Assembly (NCBI GenBank): GCA_025936205.1
Contig: JAICTU010000402.1
Coordinates: 1 to 8,564 of the forward strand
Origin: Polyangiaceae bacterium
GTDB taxonomy: Bacteria > Myxococcota > Polyangia > Polyangiales > Polyangiaceae
Reading direction: 5' to 3'
DNA: 8,564 bases
The notes under the pieces were generated by a model, which saw only the letters and a list, made by a program, of their open reading frames with translations, was not told where the DNA came from and made no database searches. The translations under genes and the position numbers were made by a program. Shown here in pieces: positions 5,956 to 8,564 of this stretch (positions within the stretch are counted from its first letter, which is position 1; each line of letters starts with the position of its first letter).

Positions 5956-6034
5956 CCGCGGAGCGCGCTGCGCTGTGCCGTTGCAGTGCGCCTCCGCCCG
6001 CTCTGCGCCCTGTGATTTTCACGGGGGGCGGGGT

Positions 6035-6040
6035 TAGACT
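6035..6040 (+). promoter_or_regulatory. Possible -10 element for leaderless transcription of the VWA gene
   Basis: TAGACT fits the TANNNT pattern and ends six bases before the GTG start at 6047, so transcription would begin at or next to the start codon. An in-frame TAG at 6035-6037 rules out any earlier start, and there is no convincing ribosome binding site. TTTTCA (6016-6021) is the best -35 candidate, but the 13-base spacing is short. This is suggestive only. Confidence 0.35.
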
Positions 6041-6046
6041 GGTCGG

Positions 6047-7321
6047 GTGAGATTACGCAACACACTCTCCTCGGGACTGTTCGGACTGTTCGGCGCGAGC
6101 TGCCTCGGCGCGCTGGTGAGCGCCGCTATCGGTTGTGGTGGTGGCGGCGACGAGAGCTGCACGACCATCGGTTGCTCCCAGGCACAGGGCGCGAGTCAGC
6201 CCAGCGGGCAAGGGGGCAGTGCCGGGGCGTCCTCCAGCGAGGGCACGCCGGGCGGAGACTTGCTCGCCGGTGACGATGGCCGCGGGACCTCCTCGGGGCT
6301 GCAGGAGGGTCAAGTGTGCAGCGGCGTCTCGGCGGCTGCGCCCACGCGTCCGATCAACATCATGATCCTGCTCGACGCCTCCGTCTCGATGCTGGACTCG
6401 ACGGATCCCAGCAATCCCAGCGCACCCTCCCGCTGGGATGCCGTGCGCTCCGCGCTGGGCTCCTTCGTCAACAGCGCCCAGGCTGCCGACGCGCGAGTGG
6501 GGCTGCAGTTCCTGGGATTGATGCCGCGCGGGGATGATTGCTCCGCGGACAAGTATGCCGTTCCCGCCGTGCCGATCGCTCCGCTCGGGACCAATCGCAC
6601 GCAGCTGATCGATACCATGAACAACTGGCGGCCGGGCTCGCTCACGCCCACGGTCCCGGCGGTGACGGGCGCGCTGCGCTACGCCATGCAGATCGCACAG
6701 CAGCCGGAGAACAAGGACATTCCCACGGTGCTCGTGCTGGCTTCCGATGGGCTACCGACCGAGTGTGGCCAGATGACGGCGGATGGCGCCACCATCGCTT
6801 CCATCACGCAGGTTGCGGACGTCCTGCGCAGCTACTCCAAGCCGCCGGTCGACGGCGCCGGCAACCCGATGCAGCCGCCGATCAAGACCTACGTGGTCGC
6901 CCCCGAAGGCGGGTCCACGAATGCCCCGTTGCTGGCCCAAGCGGGGGACGCGCAGGCGTTCGTGCTGGCGGGTCCGAATGGCTCGGGCACCAACCTGGAG
7001 GCGGCGTTCCTGGATGCCTTGCTGCGCATCATCACCAAGCCCATCAGCTGCGAGCTGGATCTGCCGCAGAAAGCGCCCGATACGGGGCAGGATCTCGACT
7101 TCGACAAGGTGCGCGTGCGCTTCACGGCCGCCGGCAGCGGTACGGTGAGCGAGTACCCGCGCACCGATAACCTGGTGAACTGCGGCAACAACAAGGCCTG
7201 GTACTACGACGACCCGGTGCATCCGAAGAAGATCATCCTGTGCCGCGACACTTGCCAGTCGCTCAGCGCGGGCGATCTGAAGATCGAGCTGGGCTGCTCA
7301 CCGCAAAAAATTGTGCGCTGA
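6047..7321 (+). CDS. VWA-domain lipoprotein
   Basis: The protein has 424 residues. A signal peptide ends in an A-I-G-C lipobox, so Cys30 should be lipidated. A Gly/Ser-rich linker (about 31-100) follows, then a von Willebrand A domain starting INIMILLDASVS. The MIDAS metal site appears complete: Asp110, Ser112 and Ser114 (DxSxS), a Thr in LTPT (200 or 202), and Asp234 in SDG. The C-terminal region has five cysteines in the order ISC, NC, LCRDTC and GC, together with WYYDDP and I-I-L-C. I recognise this from myxobacterial VWA lipoproteins, where disulfides may stabilise the tail. VWA domains bind protein ligands through Mg2+, so an adhesive or scaffold role at the outer membrane or cell surface is likely but unproven. 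GTG 6047 is the only possible start near the signal peptide. The last codons form one arm of a shared terminator. Confidence 0.9.
   Translation: MRLRNTLSSGLFGLFGASCLGALVSAAIGCGGGGDESCTTIGCSQAQGASQPSGQGGSAGASSSEGTPGGDLLAGDDGRGTSSGLQEGQVCSGVSAAAPTRPINIMILLDASVSMLDSTDPSNPSAPSRWDAVRSALGSFVNSAQAADARVGLQFLGLMPRGDDCSADKYAVPAVPIAPLGTNRTQLIDTMNNWRPGSLTPTVPAVTGALRYAMQIAQQPENKDIPTVLVLASDGLPTECGQMTADGATIASITQVADVLRSYSKPPVDGAGNPMQPPIKTYVVAPEGGSTNAPLLAQAGDAQAFVLAGPNGSGTNLEAAFLDALLRIITKPISCELDLPQKAPDTGQDLDFDKVRVRFTAAGSGTVSEYPRTDNLVNCGNNKAWYYDDPVHPKKIILCRDTCQSLSAGDLKIELGCSPQKIVR
6074..6091 (+). repeat. Nine-base tandem duplication in the signal peptide
   Basis: GGACTGTTC occurs twice head to tail and encodes Gly-Leu-Phe twice (residues 10-15) in the hydrophobic core of the lipoprotein signal peptide. 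Gain or loss of one unit would keep the frame and change only the length of the core. Confidence 0.85.
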
Positions 7322-7346
7322 GCGCGGCGCTCAGTCGGTCTTTTTT
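7305..7346. terminator. Bidirectional terminator shared by convergent genes
   Basis: CTGAGCGC (7318-7325) and GCGCTCAG (7327-7334) are perfect inverted repeats around a single central base, giving a seven-base-pair stem with a three-base loop. On the + strand a T6 run follows at 7341-7346. On the - strand the A6 at 7305-7310 becomes the T6 run. The TGA of the VWA gene (7319-7321) and the TGA of the opposing gene (7331-7333 on this strand, as TCA) are both within the arms. Each T-run therefore lies inside the coding sequence of the opposite gene. The distance from stem to T-run (six to seven bases) is longer than ideal. Confidence 0.7.
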
Positions 7347-8470
7347 CGCTGCAACTGCTGGCGCACGGCGGTCTGAATGGCCGCCGGCACGTTCTTGCTC
7401 TTGCTCAGCGAGCGCAGGTCGCTGTCGCGCAACAGCGGGATCATGCGCGACGCAAAGGTGAAGGGCGTCTTGGGGTTGTTCACCAGGTTGAACTTCACCT
7501 TGTAGTTGCGCGTGAAGTCCTTGTTCTGGGCGACCACGCGCAGCACATCATCGATCACGCTGCGGCTCGAGGCGATCAGTGCCGCATCGTTCTCGTTCAG
7601 CAGCGGGCTCTGCGCGGCCGCGGTCGCCACCAGCCGGTTGCGATCGCGGACCAGCAGCATGCGCTCCGCTCCCGTGCCGAGTGTGGCGCGGCGGATCTTC
7701 TGGCTCACGGTCATGTTGCCGAGCTGCGCGAACAGGGGCTTGAACTTGTTCTTGACCTCCTCCTCGCCTTCGTCGTTCACGTCGTGCGTGTCTTCGCCGT
7801 CTTCGCCCTCGACCTGCGCGCTCAGCTGCTCGACCTCCTGGAATAGCTGATCGTCAAAGCTCGGCTCCTCCGTGGCTTCCGGGATCAGCTGGTTCTGGAT
7901 GGCGGCGGCAGCTTGCTTGAATGCCGGGATGTTCAGCTCCAGCTTGTTGCGCACGGCCAGGTCCACCAGGCGATCGGCGGTCGACATGCGCACGCGCTTG
8001 TTCAGGTAGAGCTTCTCGATCACGCGCGGAAAGCGCAACAGCACGCTATCGCTCGCCGCGACTACCTCGCCGATGGCTTCGTTCGCTTTTTGCGCGATCT
8101 GCTCCAGCGCCTCGCTGGTGATATTGCGCGCCGCCAGCAACCGGCTGACCACCCCCGTGTCCGCGTGGTGCACCTCTGCAAGCAGTTCCAGAACTCGTGC
8201 CTGCAGGTCGGTGGCGAGCGCGCCGTGCAGGATGGGTTCAGGGAACGCTTCCAGCGTATGCCGCGCTGTCTGAGCCAGCTCGGCGTTGGCATTTTCCGCG
8301 AACGCGCACACCAGCGTGACGATCGCTTCCGGCTTGAGGCCGGGCGCGATGCCCTTGGCGGCCATCATGCGCAGCGGGGCAGGCGCGGTGTCCGCCAGCA
8401 TGCGCTGTGCCGGGCCCGGCAATGCGCTGGTGTCGACCGCACGAACAGAAACTTCGCTGGTCGTGTTCAT
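7331..8470 (-). CDS. Alpha-helical, HEAT-like repeat protein of unknown function with acidic insert
   Basis: This is a 379-residue, apparently cytoplasmic protein with no signal peptide or membrane segment. I do not recognise a named family. It consists of short helices with recurring patterns, for example NKRVRMSTADRLVDLAVRN (about 157-175) and, near the C-terminus, NPKTPFTFASRMIPLLRDSDLRSL (from about 332) followed by a K-N-V-P segment. The rhythm of Asn-Pro, Leu/Ala helices and D-L-R resembles HEAT-type superhelical scaffolds. A very acidic segment (about 203-239, including EGEDGED and EGEEE) splits the protein into two helical halves and is probably flexible. ATG at 8470 is chosen because GGAAAGGG precedes it by seven bases. 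The frame runs on upstream to 8554 without gene-like features. It converges on the VWA gene with only nine bases between the stop codons. A scaffold or interaction role is inference. Confidence 0.8.
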   Translation of the reverse strand: MNTTSEVSVRAVDTSALPGPAQRMLADTAPAPLRMMAAKGIAPGLKPEAIVTLVCAFAENANAELAQTARHTLEAFPEPILHGALATDLQARVLELLAEVHHADTGVVSRLLAARNITSEALEQIAQKANEAIGEVVAASDSVLLRFPRVIEKLYLNKRVRMSTADRLVDLAVRNKLELNIPAFKQAAAAIQNQLIPEATEEPSFDDQLFQEVEQLSAQVEGEDGEDTHDVNDEGEEEVKNKFKPLFAQLGNMTVSQKIRRATLGTGAERMLLVRDRNRLVATAAAQSPLLNENDAALIASSRSVIDDVLRVVAQNKDFTRNYKVKFNLVNNPKTPFTFASRMIPLLRDSDLRSLSKSKNVPAAIQTAVRQQLQRKKTD

Positions 8471-8477
8471 GCCGTCG

Positions 8478-8485
8478 CCCTTTCC
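8478..8485 (-). promoter_or_regulatory. Ribosome binding site fixing the start of the HEAT-like gene
   Basis: On the - strand GGAAAGGG lies seven bases before the ATG at 8470. This favours that start over upstream in-frame codons in 8471-8554. I see no convincing promoter in the remaining 79 bases up to the right edge of the window. Confidence 0.65.
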
Positions 8486-8564
8486 GCTGAGGTTCGCCAG
8501 AGCACCGCCGCGCTGATCATCACACCACTGAACGGGACGATCGAGGTACGACACTACCCCACTG

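Noticed and set aside
1..8564. CRISPR arrays, tRNA or rRNA genes, insertion sequences
   Set aside because: I saw no regularly spaced repeats, tRNA-like cloverleaf, rRNA motifs, transposase genes or terminal inverted repeats in reading the window.

Overview
The window is GC-rich (about two thirds GC by eye, roughly 73% in a line I counted inside the sulfatase-like gene) and looks like a myxobacterium or another large-genome Myxococcota/Deltaproteobacterium. Supporting signs are the strongly GC-biased third codon positions, the myxobacterial style of VWA lipoprotein with a glycine/serine linker and a cysteine-containing tail, several pilin paralogues in a row, and a sigma-54 type promoter in front of a pilin gene. 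This assignment is inference; no rRNA or other taxonomic marker is present.

Layout. (1) Bases 71-2201 hold three tandem type IV pilin-like genes on the + strand. The first may begin before the clear ATG. The second has a near-perfect -24/-12 element (TGGCAT-N5-TTGCT) immediately upstream. The third follows after 81 bases that contain a hairpin and a strong ribosome binding site. A GC-rich hairpin with a short T-run ends the cluster at 2226-2266. (2) Bases 2299-4233 encode a five-helix membrane protein with a sulfatase/alkaline-phosphatase-superfamily domain, of the YejM/LtaS general type. (3) Bases 4289-4858 hold a higBA toxin-antitoxin pair. The antitoxin gene is intact, but the toxin gene carries what looks like a one-base deletion. 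(4) Bases 4992-5930 encode a membrane-anchored, probably helical-repeat protein of unknown function, closed by a possible terminator. (5) Bases 6047-7321 encode a VWA-domain lipoprotein with an intact MIDAS, perhaps from a leaderless mRNA. (6) On the - strand, 7331-8470 encode an alpha-helical repeat protein of unknown function. Genes 5 and 6 converge, and both stop codons sit inside one symmetric hairpin flanked by A6 and T6, a compact bidirectional terminator.

How the parts fit. The pilins are the only clear functional cluster. Pilins 2 and 3 are probably one transcript under sigma-54 control, as known for pilA in Myxococcus, with the hairpin and the strong ribosome binding site tuning pilin 3 separately. 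No pilus assembly gene, prepilin peptidase or PilS/PilR regulator is in the window. The remaining genes look like independent units: a cell-envelope enzyme, a decayed toxin-antitoxin locus of lower GC content (probably acquired), and three proteins whose partners cannot be deduced here. I do not see a clearly new defence or biosynthetic system. The points most worth testing are the sigma-54 promoter geometry at pilin 2, the higB frameshift and the overlapping bidirectional terminator.
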